This document shows, piece after piece, positions 45,708-54,613 of a stretch of 57,951 bases of DNA. The notes under the pieces were generated by a model that worked only from the letters and a program-made list of their open reading frames with translations, did not search any database and was not told where the DNA came from. The DNA comes from an uncultured Pseudanabaenaceae cyanobacterium (GTDB lineage Bacteria; Cyanobacteriota; Cyanobacteriia; PCC-9006; JAAUQQ01): contig CALIGI010000090.1 of assembly GCA_938021205.1 (NCBI GenBank), positions 1-57,951 on the forward strand. The letters run 5' to 3'. Positions within the stretch are counted from its first letter, which is position 1, and every line of letters starts with the position of its first letter. The translations under genes and the position numbers were made by a program.

Positions 45708-46976
45708 TTACCCCAACGCCAACCGCAATAAATTCAAAGCCTCCAACGCCGCGCGATCGCGAATCACCCCCCGCTCCCGCTGACCAAAGAGGCACTTCAC
45801 CGCCTGCACCGAGCCATCCGGCCCCGCCACGCCAATGTAGACCAACCCCACCGGCTTCTCATCACTCCCGCCCCCTGGCCCCGCAATCCCCGTAATCCCA
45901 ATCCCCCAGCTCGTCTTCAGCGCTGACCGAACCCCCTGGGCCATCTGCTCAGCAACGATCGCACTCACCGCCCCCTGGCTCTCCAGGGCATCTGCCTCAA
46001 CCCCCAGCAAATTCTGCTTCACCGAGTTGTCATAGGAAATCACCCCGCCCCAAAAATAGGTCGAGCTGCCCGGCACCTCAGTCAGCTTCTGTCCTAAGCC
46101 ACCGCCCGTGCAGGACTCCGCCACCGCCAAGGTCTCACCTCGCCCCAACAGCAGCTCACCCACCACCGTCGCCAGGGTCTGCCCATCAGCTCCAAAATAA
46201 TAGTCACCACCGATAGCCTCTAAGCCCTTCGCCACCGGCTCAATCAGCGCCTCAGCTTCCGCCTCAGTCTCCGCCCGCGCCGTCACCCGCAGCCGCACCT
46301 CTCCGTCACCGGCATAGGGTGCCACCGTGGGATTCTCTCGCTCAAAATAGGGAGCCACCTGCTCCGCCAGGGTCGATTCACCAATGCCGTGGAACTTCAA
46401 TGTTCGGCTAGCAAAGGTGCCCTGACTCCAGCCCTGCTGCTTGAGCCAGGGCACGGAAGTCTCGCTCCACATGCCCTTCATTTCCCGAGGCACCCCCGGA
46501 AAGGTCATCAGCACCAGTCCAGGCCGCGCCTCCCAAATCATGCCCGGAGCCGTGCCGCTGTTATTGGGCAACAGTTCAGCCCCCTGGGGCTGGAATGCCT
46601 GCTTAAAACTGCTCTCTGTGGGCGTCATGCCAATGCTGGCGTATTTCTTGCCAATATCGACCACCACATTGGGCCATTCGATCAGCGGAGCATCGAAGAA
46701 GTCTGCGATCGCCTCCGTGGTGAGGTCATCGGGGGTAGGGCCAAGGCCACCTGTGAAGAGGATTAGGCAGGAACGCTCACAGGCGATCGCCAAGGCCCTC
46801 TGAATGCGGTTGGGGTTATCCCCCACAACGGTTTGGTAATAGTGGGGAATGCCCAGCGCCGCTAGCTCCTGGGCCAGATAACGCGCATTGCCATTGAGAA
46901 TATCTCCCAACAGCAGCTCCGTTCCCACGCAAATGACTTCTGCTGCGCCTTTACCGTTGCCCACGACCACTCTCAA
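45708..46976 (-). CDS. cinA: CinA family protein (ADP-ribose pyrophosphatase/NMN deamidase type)
   Basis: A 422-residue two-domain CinA. The N-terminal MoCF-like domain (about 1-170) has AEVICVGTELLLGDILNGNA and the TGGLGPTPDDLT motif. The C-terminal PncC domain (about 255-420) has TLAVAESCTGGGLGQKLTEVPGSS (residues about 282-305) and IGITGIAGPGGGSDEKPVG. Family knowledge: the C-domain hydrolyses nicotinamide mononucleotide and the N-domain splits ADP-ribose, linking it to NAD recycling. In some bacteria cinA is competence-induced. The start is uncertain among a TTG and two close GTG codons within six residues; the earliest is given. Confidence 0.94.
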   Translation of the reverse strand: MRVVVGNGKGAAEVICVGTELLLGDILNGNARYLAQELAALGIPHYYQTVVGDNPNRIQRALAIACERSCLILFTGGLGPTPDDLTTEAIADFFDAPLIEWPNVVVDIGKKYASIGMTPTESSFKQAFQPQGAELLPNNSGTAPGMIWEARPGLVLMTFPGVPREMKGMWSETSVPWLKQQGWSQGTFASRTLKFHGIGESTLAEQVAPYFERENPTVAPYAGDGEVRLRVTARAETEAEAEALIEPVAKGLEAIGGDYYFGADGQTLATVVGELLLGRGETLAVAESCTGGGLGQKLTEVPGSSTYFWGGVISYDNSVKQNLLGVEADALESQGAVSAIVAEQMAQGVRSALKTSWGIGITGIAGPGGGSDEKPVGLVYIGVAGPDGSVQAVKCLFGQRERGVIRDRAALEALNLLRLALG

Positions 46977-47101
46977 TGATTTTGTGTGGTTTCTATCCTA
47001 ATGGTTTGGGCCAAGAACGGTACGTTTGTTTGGGTCAGAATGGCAGGCAATAGAGACAAGACTGGGTGGCGATCGCTGCCTGAGATGCACCTTTAAACAA
47101 C

Positions 47102-47173
47102 GTAGGAGCGATGCATTTGGCAGATAAATCTAGGATTTCGCCCCAGACTTACTACCAAATACATCGCCCCTAC
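47102..47173. repeat. Imperfect 19-bp inverted repeat element
   Basis: GTAGGAGCGATGCATTTGG (47102-47120) and CCAAATACATCGCCCCTAC (47155-47173) are complements with two mismatches, spaced by 34 bp. The GTAGGGGCG/CGCCCCTAC ends match the outer arms of the element at 19936-20058, so the two may belong to one family of dispersed palindromes. It lies between cinA and the transferase gene. Confidence 0.7.
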
Positions 47174-47202
47174 AGGCTAACTATCAACGCCTAACCAGAA
47201 AA

Positions 47203-48258
47203 CTATTCCTTCGCCTGGCGACTCGCTCGGCTTGCTTGCCAACTCGTATAGCTCAGCAACAGCGTCGCCCCCGCCGCATAGGCATAGCCGCTGGGAATAC
47301 CCGAAAAGGCCATGGCCAAACTACCCACCCAGAGGGTCAAGCAGTAAATCACTAGAACCGTAGAGCGGTGGGACAAGCCCGCCTCCAGCAAACGGTGGTG
47401 CAGGTGACGCTTATCCGCAATAAAGGGAGAATCACCGTTGCGCAACCGCTGGAAGATGACCGCCGACATATCCAGAATGGGAATCGCCAAAATCAAGTAA
47501 GGCAGCAACACCGCCACCGTCGTCACACTCTTGACCAAGCCAATCACACCCACACCCGCCAGGGTAAAGCCCATGAAATAGGCCCCGCCATCGCCCATAA
47601 AAATCTGGGCTGGGTTGAAGTTGTAGCGCAGGAAGCCCAAGGCTCCACCCGCCAAAGCCGCCGCAATAATTGCCGCAGCAGGTTGATTCATGAACAAGCA
47701 AACAATCAGCATCACCACTGCGGCAATGCCGGAAACGCCAGCCGCGAGGCCATCGAGACCATCAATCCAGTTAATCGCATTGGCCATGCCCACTAGCCAA
47801 ATCGTGGTGATGGGCAAGCTGAGCCAAACCGGGAAAGCCACTAAGCCATAAGCAGGGACGGTCACAAAGTCGATGCGAACACCGGCCTGCCAGGCCAGAG
47901 AAGCAACGATAATCTGCAAAAACAAACGGCTGAAGGGGGACAGATTGAAGAGGTCGTCCGCCAAACCGATCGCAAAGAATGCGACGCCGCCAATGACGAC
48001 GCCCAACACCTGGGACATCTTGTCCGGTGGCAGCATTTCAAACCCTCTCAGGCTCCAAATGGCAGCAAGGGCAAGCATCGTGCCGCAAAAAATTGAGACA
48101 CCGCCCAGACGGACCATGGGCTTCTGGTGAACCTTGCGATGGTTGGGCTGGTCAACCCGGCCACTGCGGAGTCCCCAAGAGCGAACCAGGGGAGTCATGC
48201 CTAGGACCACCAGAGCGGAGATACCAAAGGCTAAGAGATGATAGAGCTGTACGGGCAT
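47203..48258 (-). CDS. WecA/MraY-type polyprenyl-phosphate GlcNAc-1-phosphate transferase
   Basis: A 351-residue membrane enzyme with about ten transmembrane helices. It transfers a sugar-1-phosphate (probably GlcNAc-1-P) from a UDP-sugar to undecaprenyl phosphate at the cytoplasmic face, starting glycan chains for the envelope. Diagnostic motifs are GLADDLFNLSP (the Asp-rich motif with DD), NAINWIDGLDGLAAGVSG and GDGGAYFMGFTLA, with the RRLxHH-like RHLHHRLLEAGLSH near residue 290. The MraY-specific tail is absent, so WecA/TagO is the better fit. The ATG at 48258 is preferred over a GTG two codons upstream. Confidence 0.9.
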   Translation of the reverse strand: MPVQLYHLLAFGISALVVLGMTPLVRSWGLRSGRVDQPNHRKVHQKPMVRLGGVSIFCGTMLALAAIWSLRGFEMLPPDKMSQVLGVVIGGVAFFAIGLADDLFNLSPFSRLFLQIIVASLAWQAGVRIDFVTVPAYGLVAFPVWLSLPITTIWLVGMANAINWIDGLDGLAAGVSGIAAVVMLIVCLFMNQPAAAIIAAALAGGALGFLRYNFNPAQIFMGDGGAYFMGFTLAGVGVIGLVKSVTTVAVLLPYLILAIPILDMSAVIFQRLRNGDSPFIADKRHLHHRLLEAGLSHRSTVLVIYCLTLWVGSLAMAFSGIPSGYAYAAGATLLLSYTSWQASRASRQAKE

Positions 48259-48658
48259 TAGCACTCAAGGGGTAACGGCTAAAAACCAAAAACCTGACAA
48301 ATATCGCTGATGCATCAACCTGAACGCCAAACTTTGAGTATCACAGCATTGACGGTAACGAATCCAGCAACGGTAGCCAGCCCTGGTAAGTCAGACAGAA
48401 ACGTAAAACAGAAGAAGCCTTAGGTCTACGCCATTCCCACTCAACTTAATCCAAGTATATGAACTAGCGTGAAGTCGTAGCGCCAATACAGTAGCTCAAA
48501 AAGGCCGGACTGTACATCGAGGGAATACTCAGCCCAAACGTTTATCATTTCTAGGTTTGAGCCATTGGACCTCCCAGAAAAACAACGCAAAATCATCTGT
48601 CATCAGGGATCCAGCGCGATCGCTCCTAGGTAACCGATATAGCGTTAGCCTTCCCAAA
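48259..48658. other. Intergenic region before the transferase gene
   Basis: About 400 bp of AT-richer sequence with one HIP1-like octamer and no recognisable gene or RNA. It should contain the promoter of the minus-strand transferase gene. Confidence 0.45.
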
Positions 48659-48704
48659 AACAAAAGCGATGGCTTCCTAGGGTTAGGATTCCATCGCTTT
48701 TGTT
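48659..48704 (-). terminator. Terminator of glyA
   Basis: AACAAAAGCGATGG pairs with CCATCGCTTTTGTT as a 14-bp stem; the 18-base loop holds a smaller stem TCCTA/TAGGA. On the minus strand it ends in a T-rich run (TTTTGTTTTT). It lies about 70 bp after the glyA stop codon. Confidence 0.85.
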
Positions 48705-48777
48705 GTTAGATGCGGACAATCTCAGGAGACAGACTCATCCAACGTCCACATCTACTATGGAAGCCATCAGCTGAGGC

Positions 48778-50061
48778 TTAGACCAGGGCTGCTTCGCGAG
48801 AGCCCAGGTGAGGGTAGAGCGGGAAACGGGAGCAGAGAGCGGCAACGCGATCGCGGCATTGCTGCTCAATAGAACTGTCTTCAGGGTTCTGGAGGCGATC
48901 GGCAATGATATTTGCAATCTCCTTGAACTCTTCCACACCCATGCCTCGGCTAGTCATAGCTGGGGAGCCCAGACGCAGACCGCTTGTGACGAAGGGAGAC
49001 TCAGGATCAAACGGAACGGTGTTCTTGTTCGCCGTAATATTGACTTCACTGACCAACATGTCTGCAACCTTGCCGGTCATGTTGACGGAACGCAAATCAA
49101 CCAGAACCAGATGGTTGTCAGTACCATTGGAGACCGTCTTGAGGCCTCGTTCTTGTAGCTGAGCTGCCAGGGCCTTTGCGTTAGCAATGACGTTAGCAGC
49201 ATATTCTTTGAATTCAGGCTTTAGCGCTTCACCAAAGGCAACAGCCTTAGCCGCAATCACATGCTCCAAGGGGCCGCCCTGGGTACCGGGGAAGACTGCC
49301 TTGTCGAACTTCTTACCCAGCTCTGCATCATTCGTCATGATCAGGCCCCCACGAGGACCGCGCAGGGTCTTGTGGGTGGTCGTAGTGACCACATGGCAGT
49401 GGGAAATGGGGTTGGGGTGGAGACCCGCCGCAACGAGGCCCGCGATATGGGCGATGTCGGCCATGAGATAGGCACCCACTTCATCCGCAATTTCGCGGAA
49501 CTTCGCGAAGTCAATGGTGCGGGGATAGGCAGAATAGCCACAGATCAAGATTTTGGGCTTGTTTTCTAAGGCGATCTTGCGAATTTCTTCGTAGTCTAGC
49601 TGTTCCGTTTCTTTGCTAACGCCGTACTGAACTACGTTGAACCATTTGCCGGAGACGTTCACGGGAGAACCGTGGGTCAAATGCCCGCCATGGGACAGGT
49701 CCATGCCCATGATGGTATCGCCAGGCTTGAGCAGGGTTAGGAAAACGGCGAAGTTAGCCTGGGCACCAGAGTGGGGCTGGACGTTCGCATGGGCTGCACC
49801 AAACAGCTCCTTGATGCGATCAATCGCAATTTGCTCGACTTGATCTACAAATTCACAGCCACCGTAATAGCGCTTGTTAGGCAAGCCTTCGGCGTACTTA
49901 TTGGTGAGGCAGGAGCCCTGGGCTGCCATGACAGCAGCGGACGTGAAGTTCTCGCTCGCGATCAGTTCCAGGTGATCGCGCTGACGACCTAGCTCACCGC
50001 CAATGAGGTTCGCGATCGCCGGATCGCTCTCTTGTAAAAAGTCAAAGTTAGTTTTGGTCAC
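48778..50061 (-). CDS. glyA: Serine hydroxymethyltransferase GlyA
   Basis: A 427-residue PLP enzyme that interconverts serine and glycine and supplies one-carbon units as methylene-THF. It matters for photorespiration in cyanobacteria. Motifs include [12 protein letters not shown] near residue 35, [14 protein letters not shown], the [14 protein letters not shown] stretch and the PLP lysine in [15 protein letters not shown] near residue 230. The GTG start gives [10 protein letters not shown]. The length fits the family. It ends in a terminator, so it is transcribed alone. Its divergent side has no gene nearby on the plus strand. Confidence 0.97.
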   Translation of the reverse strand: MTKTNFDFLQESDPAIANLIGGELGRQRDHLELIASENFTSAAVMAAQGSCLTNKYAEGLPNKRYYGGCEFVDQVEQIAIDRIKELFGAAHANVQPHSGAQANFAVFLTLLKPGDTIMGMDLSHGGHLTHGSPVNVSGKWFNVVQYGVSKETEQLDYEEIRKIALENKPKILICGYSAYPRTIDFAKFREIADEVGAYLMADIAHIAGLVAAGLHPNPISHCHVVTTTTHKTLRGPRGGLIMTNDAELGKKFDKAVFPGTQGGPLEHVIAAKAVAFGEALKPEFKEYAANVIANAKALAAQLQERGLKTVSNGTDNHLVLVDLRSVNMTGKVADMLVSEVNITANKNTVPFDPESPFVTSGLRLGSPAMTSRGMGVEEFKEIANIIADRLQNPEDSSIEQQCRDRVAALCSRFPLYPHLGSREAALV

Positions 50062-50274
50062 AAAACCTAATCCCCGGTATCAATCGAAACTCAACATTAA
50101 TCATAACAGGGGCTTTTAGAGCAATCCGTAAGCTTTCAACAGAATATAAAGTATCCTCGGCAGTCTTATTGCTGTGCTCGGGCTGTTTCAAATATGAAGA
50201 ACGCCAAATCCATAGCCTTATTCCCTTGGCATAGGCTGTGAGTCGAACGATGCGAGATGAGAAGCAAGAAAATA

Positions 50275-50317
50275 GGTCAAAGCAAGTAGCAATTTCCCGC
50301 TGCTACTTGCTTTGACC
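50275..50317 (-). terminator. Terminator overlapping the 3' end of a coding gene
   Basis: GGTCAAAGCAAGTAGCA (50275-50291) pairs perfectly over 17 bp with its complement at 50301-50317, with a nine-base loop. On the minus strand the stem is followed by TATTTTCTTG, a weak T-run. The right arm includes the stop codon and last few codons of the small secreted protein gene. Confidence 0.8.
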
Positions 50318-50707
50318 AAACAGCAGGCTTTCACTCATGGGGTAGTAAGTCGCCCAGCGCTTAGCATTGGGCTGACCGCGCCACTGATTACGGCTCACAT
50401 TCAAAGACAGCACCGGCATTTCCACACCGCCGTGGCCCCCCGTCACCGTGACATTCACCTGAGTCACCAAAATGTCATTGTCAAAACTGCGCTGGGCAGC
50501 GGCGCGGGCAATCTGCTCAGCACGGCGGACCATCGTGCGGTAGCTGGTGCTGGCACCACTATCAATGGAAACTGCCAACTGAGACACATAGGCCTGGGCG
50601 GGTGCAGGCTGGAGCATCGTAGGCAATGAGGCTAGCCCTAAACCGAGACCAGCACTCAGGACAAGCGTCGCAGCAGTATTACGGAACTGATTGGAAAGAT
50701 GTGCCAT
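50303..50707 (-). CDS. Small secreted protein, unknown
   Basis: A 134-residue protein with a signal peptide (about 1-40: a positively charged start, a hydrophobic core LVLSAGLGLGLASL and an AQA-type cleavage site), so it should be exported to the periplasm or thylakoid lumen. The mature part (about 95 residues) has two beta-rich halves with VSQLAVSIDSGAS and LVTQVNVTVTGGHGG. I do not recognise the family. The 3' end of its gene, including the stop codon, lies inside a perfect terminator hairpin, so its last codons are fixed by RNA structure as well as by protein sequence. Confidence 0.7.
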   Translation of the reverse strand: MAHLSNQFRNTAATLVLSAGLGLGLASLPTMLQPAPAQAYVSQLAVSIDSGASTSYRTMVRRAEQIARAAAQRSFDNDILVTQVNVTVTGGHGGVEMPVLSLNVSRNQWRGQPNAKRWATYYPMSESLLFGQSK

Positions 50708-51296
50708 GGGTAGGTTATGTCTTGGAGGTGGACCAAGCCTTAAGTGATTCGGTCTGGATAGGTCTAAAGGCTGTTGTCTGTTTTAACAAACCAGGGGATT
50801 TTTGTGGGGGTGCCGTTGGGGGCAAAACTAAAACTTTGTTTTTTAGTCTGACTTTTGAAGCCTTAGAAGGCCTTGTAGGCATTTGCCTAGGAGGCATCTC
50901 TCCCCCTGGGTCAATGGGTCGCCTCTGAGCTAAGAAAGAGACAACACCCAATCTTCACGGACCTCTTTACCACGGAGATTCACCCGTCGTAGGATCTCTT
51001 AGGAATGGCAGGAAATGCCCTTTCTATGGCCATTCGAGTCATTGTCTCCCCAGGAGCCCAAGCAATGGGTCCAGAGAGAATCACATAGAATCACCAAATT
51101 AAAGGTCGATCCGAGAATTTTCCGGTAAAACCTTATATAACTAACGGGCTGTCGCCCAAGACCTATGGAATCGATATTCGGTTCCCCAACAATTAGGTCT
51201 GGCCAGGGCTGGCCAGAAGGTGAAATGAAAGTCTCCCGCTTATCATTTCTCCCTAGCGACACAACTTCCCACAATCCCAAGAGATTCATTGAACCC
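50708..51296. other. Divergent intergenic region before the caspase-like gene
   Basis: The gap separates the minus-strand secreted-protein gene from the plus-strand caspase-like gene and should contain both promoters. A weak inverted repeat (GAGGC...GCCTC near 50890-50926) is visible. No gene or RNA can be supported. The open frame of the caspase gene reaches back to 51165, but that part lacks family-like sequence. Confidence 0.45.
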
Positions 51297-54200
51297 ATGG
51301 CTAACCAGTGGGCGATCGCCATCGGCATCAACACCTACCGCGCCTTCCAGTCGCTGAACTACGCCCAGCAAGACGCGGAGGCTCTCTGCCGCCATCTGAT
51401 CGACTCAGGCATCACCGCACCGGAAAATTGCCTGCTGTTGACTCCGGCTTCTGCACTCCATCGGGGCCATTCCACCTTTCCCGAGCGGGAGACCATAGCC
51501 CAATGGCTAAAGGGATTGGTGACGGGGGGCATGGGGCCAGATGATTCTCTGATTTTGTTTTTTAGTGGCTATGGCGTCCATGCCAATGGCGAGGACTACC
51601 TCATGCCAGTGGATGGCGACCCAGCGGATGCGGCAGCCACAGGCATTGCCGTGAAGTCCATCTATCGGCTGCTTAGCCAAGTGCCTTCGGGCAAGGTACT
51701 GATTGCCCTGGATATGAACCGCAATGCGGGCAGCCTGGGAGAGCCCGCCGGAGCTTTTAGCGCCCGCATCGCCCAACAGGCCAATCAGCAATATCCCGAA
51801 ATGGCCACGCTGCTGTCCTGCGAGCCACCAGAACAGTTTGCGCGGGAGTCGGCGGGGCTACGCCATGGCTTTTTCACCGCTGGAATTCTCGATGTGTTGC
51901 GCAGTCGCCAGCGGGAGCAACCGGGGGAAATACTGGATTTTAAGCGCTTTGGCACACAGTTGAGCGATCGCATGGCGGAGCTGTGCGAGCACTACTGGCG
52001 ACCCGTCCAAACGCCAGTCGTCATTGGACGCTACAGCATTCCCCTGGGGCAAACTGCTGCCAGTGCTTTGGTGAGTGACGGGGGCACCGAAAAAGCCTTG
52101 GGCATTGATGCCAATGGGGTGGGGGTAGATAGCGCCAATAATGGCTCAGTGGATAGCTGGGACTGGGGGAATGCGATCGCCGTCGGCGGAAATGCCTCGA
52201 ATTCTCCCCAAAGCCGCCCCCCCGCCAATGGTTCCAGCCCATCCATCACCTCCCCGACAGAGAACATTCTCACCCCCCTAGACATTAGTCGACCGACCGA
52301 TGTGAGCGAGGGCTTTGGCGACGACTTTGCCAATACCTGGGCCTGGTCACTCAATGGCGAGGGGCAGACTGATGCTACGAATGATGGTTCAGCGAACGGC
52401 AACTCGGGCCAGGGGGGGGCCATTACGGACTCTGCCGCATCTTCAGCGGGGGAATATGACCCAGACTTAGATCCCTATGCCGCTGCTTGGGAAGAAGACT
52501 TTGGCGACACAGTTCCCTTCGATGCCAATTCCGATGTGGTGCTCAATGCCCAGGCCCAACTGGAGCGTCAAGAAGCTGATCTGACCAGTGACAGTACTTC
52601 TACTCTCGAAGGAGGTCCAAACTCCGGACAATCCGGTGGTCAGGACATTCCTGCCCAGGGCATTGCGCTTGAACCTGAGCCCGTCCAAGGCGGTCGCCCT
52701 GGCCATGGAGGAGATGGCACCGACTGGCATTGGGCTGATCTGAGCGTTGCCGCCGCGACAGAGGACGGGCCTAGTCTTGGACTGGGGAATGGCGAACAAA
52801 ATCCCCCGGTTGACCTAGGTGAAACTAGTTTCGGTGAAGCTGGCCTGGATGAAGCTGGCCTAGATGAAGCAGCCAGTATCTTTGAATATCCCGATCGCAT
52901 TTCTCCCAATGGCTTCCCTGAACCCGGTCCCCAGGCCAGCGCCAACAGTGGCATGAACGGTGCAGCGGCAGGTCTAGCGGGTGCTGGACTCGTTGTTGCT
53001 TCCCGCCCTGGCATTGGCCAAGATAGTAGCCAAGGTAATGGCTCCGGTAGCGCAACCTCCCCACTCAATCCCACCCAGACTATTCTGGAACCTCTAGAGC
53101 CGGAAGATCCCAATTGGAACTGGATTGGCAGCGAAACCGCCATTGATGTGGAACCCGAAGATGGACTGCATAGCGGTCTCAATGGCGGGAGCAACGGTGG
53201 GAGCAACGGTCATCCCGGCAATTCCTACGGAAATTCCTATGGCCGCCCCCCAGGCAATCTCCCCGACTACGACGAGAAAATCCATGCCGCCGCAACCTAC
53301 GAAGATGTAGAGGCCGATTGGCCCGAAAACGCCCTCGATTTGGATGACGACCCCGAGGGGCTACCCATCGTTGAGCTAGAGTCCGAAGAATTTTCACCTT
53401 TCCTGGAACAGCAGGCGGTGGAATCGGAGGGGCGACCCGCCTGGCTCAGTCTGCGGTTGATTGGAGCCCTGGGGCTAACTTCGCTAATTGCCCTGGGCTT
53501 GCTAGGTTTCTTCAGAGGCCACCAGGGTGAAGGCATTTTGCCTAGGCTCCAAAGCAAGTTCAACTTGCCTAGTAACTTCGGGCTGCCTGGCTCTTGGCCA
53601 GGTCAAGCTAGCGAAGAGACAGAAGCAGGCCAAAACGCCACAGGAGACGGCCCCCAAAGTGGGGAAGTCGGTAACTCCGCCAACCCAGACAGCGGAGGTG
53701 GCAAGGCCGCTGCTTCTCAAAACCGTTCGGGGGGGACAGCGCCAACGGGCGGCGATCGCACCACGACCCGCCCCAACCCAGAGCTAAGCCAACCCACTCA
53801 AACCAACACCGCTCAAACCACCAATAACCCTCAAACCAACACCGCCCAAACCAATAACCCTCAAACCAACACTGCCCAAACCAACACCGCCCAAGACACA
53901 GACCCCCGTAACTCCACCCAATCAAGCGCTCCGGAATTTTCTAACCGTGACAGCCGCCAAGGAGGGCTCCTCAGCAACGCCCAGCAACGCATTCAAGCGG
54001 ACCAGGCTTCCTCCTTCAACCGCGCCATCGATACCGCTCGGAAAGTCCCCCCCGGTGACCCCGATTATGAGCTTGCTCGCCAGTCCATGAACCAATGGAG
54101 CCAAGAGGTACTGGCACTTTCCCAACAGCGAGCCAAAGCTGGGGAGTACTCAAAAGCGATCACCACCGCCCGCCTAGTCCCCAGCGACCTAGAGGGCTTC

Positions 54201-54533
54201 AGCGAAGCCCAGCGCTCCATTAACCAATGGCAAATTCCAGCCCAACTAGAACATGCCAAGGCCATCACCCGCCCCGATAGCGCCTCCTCCTACAACCGCG
54301 CCATCAGCATTGCCCGCAATGTCCCCGAAGGCAGCAAAAGCCACCCCCAAGCCCAAAAGTTAATGCAGAGTTGGGGCAATAATATTTTTGAGATGGCCCA
54401 GCGGCGGGCCAACCAAAAGCAATGGGGCCTGGCCATCGCTGCGGCAGAACTGGTCCCCCCTGATATGCCAGCCTACGGAGCTGCCCAGAGCGCGATCGCC
54501 GATTGGCAGGCCCAGCTCAGCAAACCCAAATAA
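51297..54533 (+). CDS. Membrane-anchored pseudo-orthocaspase (Tyr/Asn type)
   Basis: A 1078-residue caspase-fold protein. The p20-like domain (about 1-240) starts WAIAIGINTY and has SLILFFSGYGVH where the catalytic His should be: it is Y92. The Cys box reads D139-M-N141-R-N-A-G in place of D-x-C-H-S-G, so the Cys is N141. Both catalytic residues are missing, the so-called YN pattern known in cyanobacteria, and proteolysis is not expected. An acidic, Gly/Asn/Asp-rich region of about 450 residues follows, then one membrane helix near residues 716-738, a Thr/Asn/Gln-rich tandem repeat and four C-terminal repeats of about 35-40 residues with an AIxxAxxVP core ending in W. The ATG at 51297 is chosen for its family-like N-terminus. 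Confidence 0.85.
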   Translation: MANQWAIAIGINTYRAFQSLNYAQQDAEALCRHLIDSGITAPENCLLLTPASALHRGHSTFPERETIAQWLKGLVTGGMGPDDSLILFFSGYGVHANGEDYLMPVDGDPADAAATGIAVKSIYRLLSQVPSGKVLIALDMNRNAGSLGEPAGAFSARIAQQANQQYPEMATLLSCEPPEQFARESAGLRHGFFTAGILDVLRSRQREQPGEILDFKRFGTQLSDRMAELCEHYWRPVQTPVVIGRYSIPLGQTAASALVSDGGTEKALGIDANGVGVDSANNGSVDSWDWGNAIAVGGNASNSPQSRPPANGSSPSITSPTENILTPLDISRPTDVSEGFGDDFANTWAWSLNGEGQTDATNDGSANGNSGQGGAITDSAASSAGEYDPDLDPYAAAWEEDFGDTVPFDANSDVVLNAQAQLERQEADLTSDSTSTLEGGPNSGQSGGQDIPAQGIALEPEPVQGGRPGHGGDGTDWHWADLSVAAATEDGPSLGLGNGEQNPPVDLGETSFGEAGLDEAGLDEAASIFEYPDRISPNGFPEPGPQASANSGMNGAAAGLAGAGLVVASRPGIGQDSSQGNGSGSATSPLNPTQTILEPLEPEDPNWNWIGSETAIDVEPEDGLHSGLNGGSNGGSNGHPGNSYGNSYGRPPGNLPDYDEKIHAAATYEDVEADWPENALDLDDDPEGLPIVELESEEFSPFLEQQAVESEGRPAWLSLRLIGALGLTSLIALGLLGFFRGHQGEGILPRLQSKFNLPSNFGLPGSWPGQASEETEAGQNATGDGPQSGEVGNSANPDSGGGKAAASQNRSGGTAPTGGDRTTTRPNPELSQPTQTNTAQTTNNPQTNTAQTNNPQTNTAQTNTAQDTDPRNSTQSSAPEFSNRDSRQGGLLSNAQQRIQADQASSFNRAIDTARKVPPGDPDYELARQSMNQWSQEVLALSQQRAKAGEYSKAITTARLVPSDLEGFSEAQRSINQWQIPAQLEHAKAITRPDSASSYNRAISIARNVPEGSKSHPQAQKLMQSWGNNIFEMAQRRANQKQWGLAIAAAELVPPDMPAYGAAQSAIADWQAQLSKPK
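53796..53894 (+). repeat. In-frame tandem repeat in the caspase-like gene
   Basis: A 15-27-base unit around CAAACCAACACCGCC is repeated about five times and encodes a Thr/Asn/Gln/Ala-Pro stretch (TQTNTAQ units). It lies between the membrane helix and the four C-terminal repeats, so it is probably an extended extracytoplasmic spacer. Such repeats often vary in copy number. Confidence 0.75.
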
Positions 54534-54574
54534 TGGTCGTCGCTCATGGGCGATCGTGAGCTGTATCCCGAGCC

Positions 54575-54613
54575 CATGCCCGTAAGCCATGCCCGTAAGC
54601 CATGCTCGCAACC
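54575..54613 (+). repeat. 13-bp tandem duplication before the LysM gene
   Basis: CATGCCCGTAAGC occurs twice in tandem (54575-54587, 54588-54600), followed by a third copy with three differences. Each copy carries an ATG in a different frame, and the third one is the first in-frame ATG of the LysM gene. The first ATG opens a leader of 13 codons that ends just past the LysM start. Confidence 0.6.
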
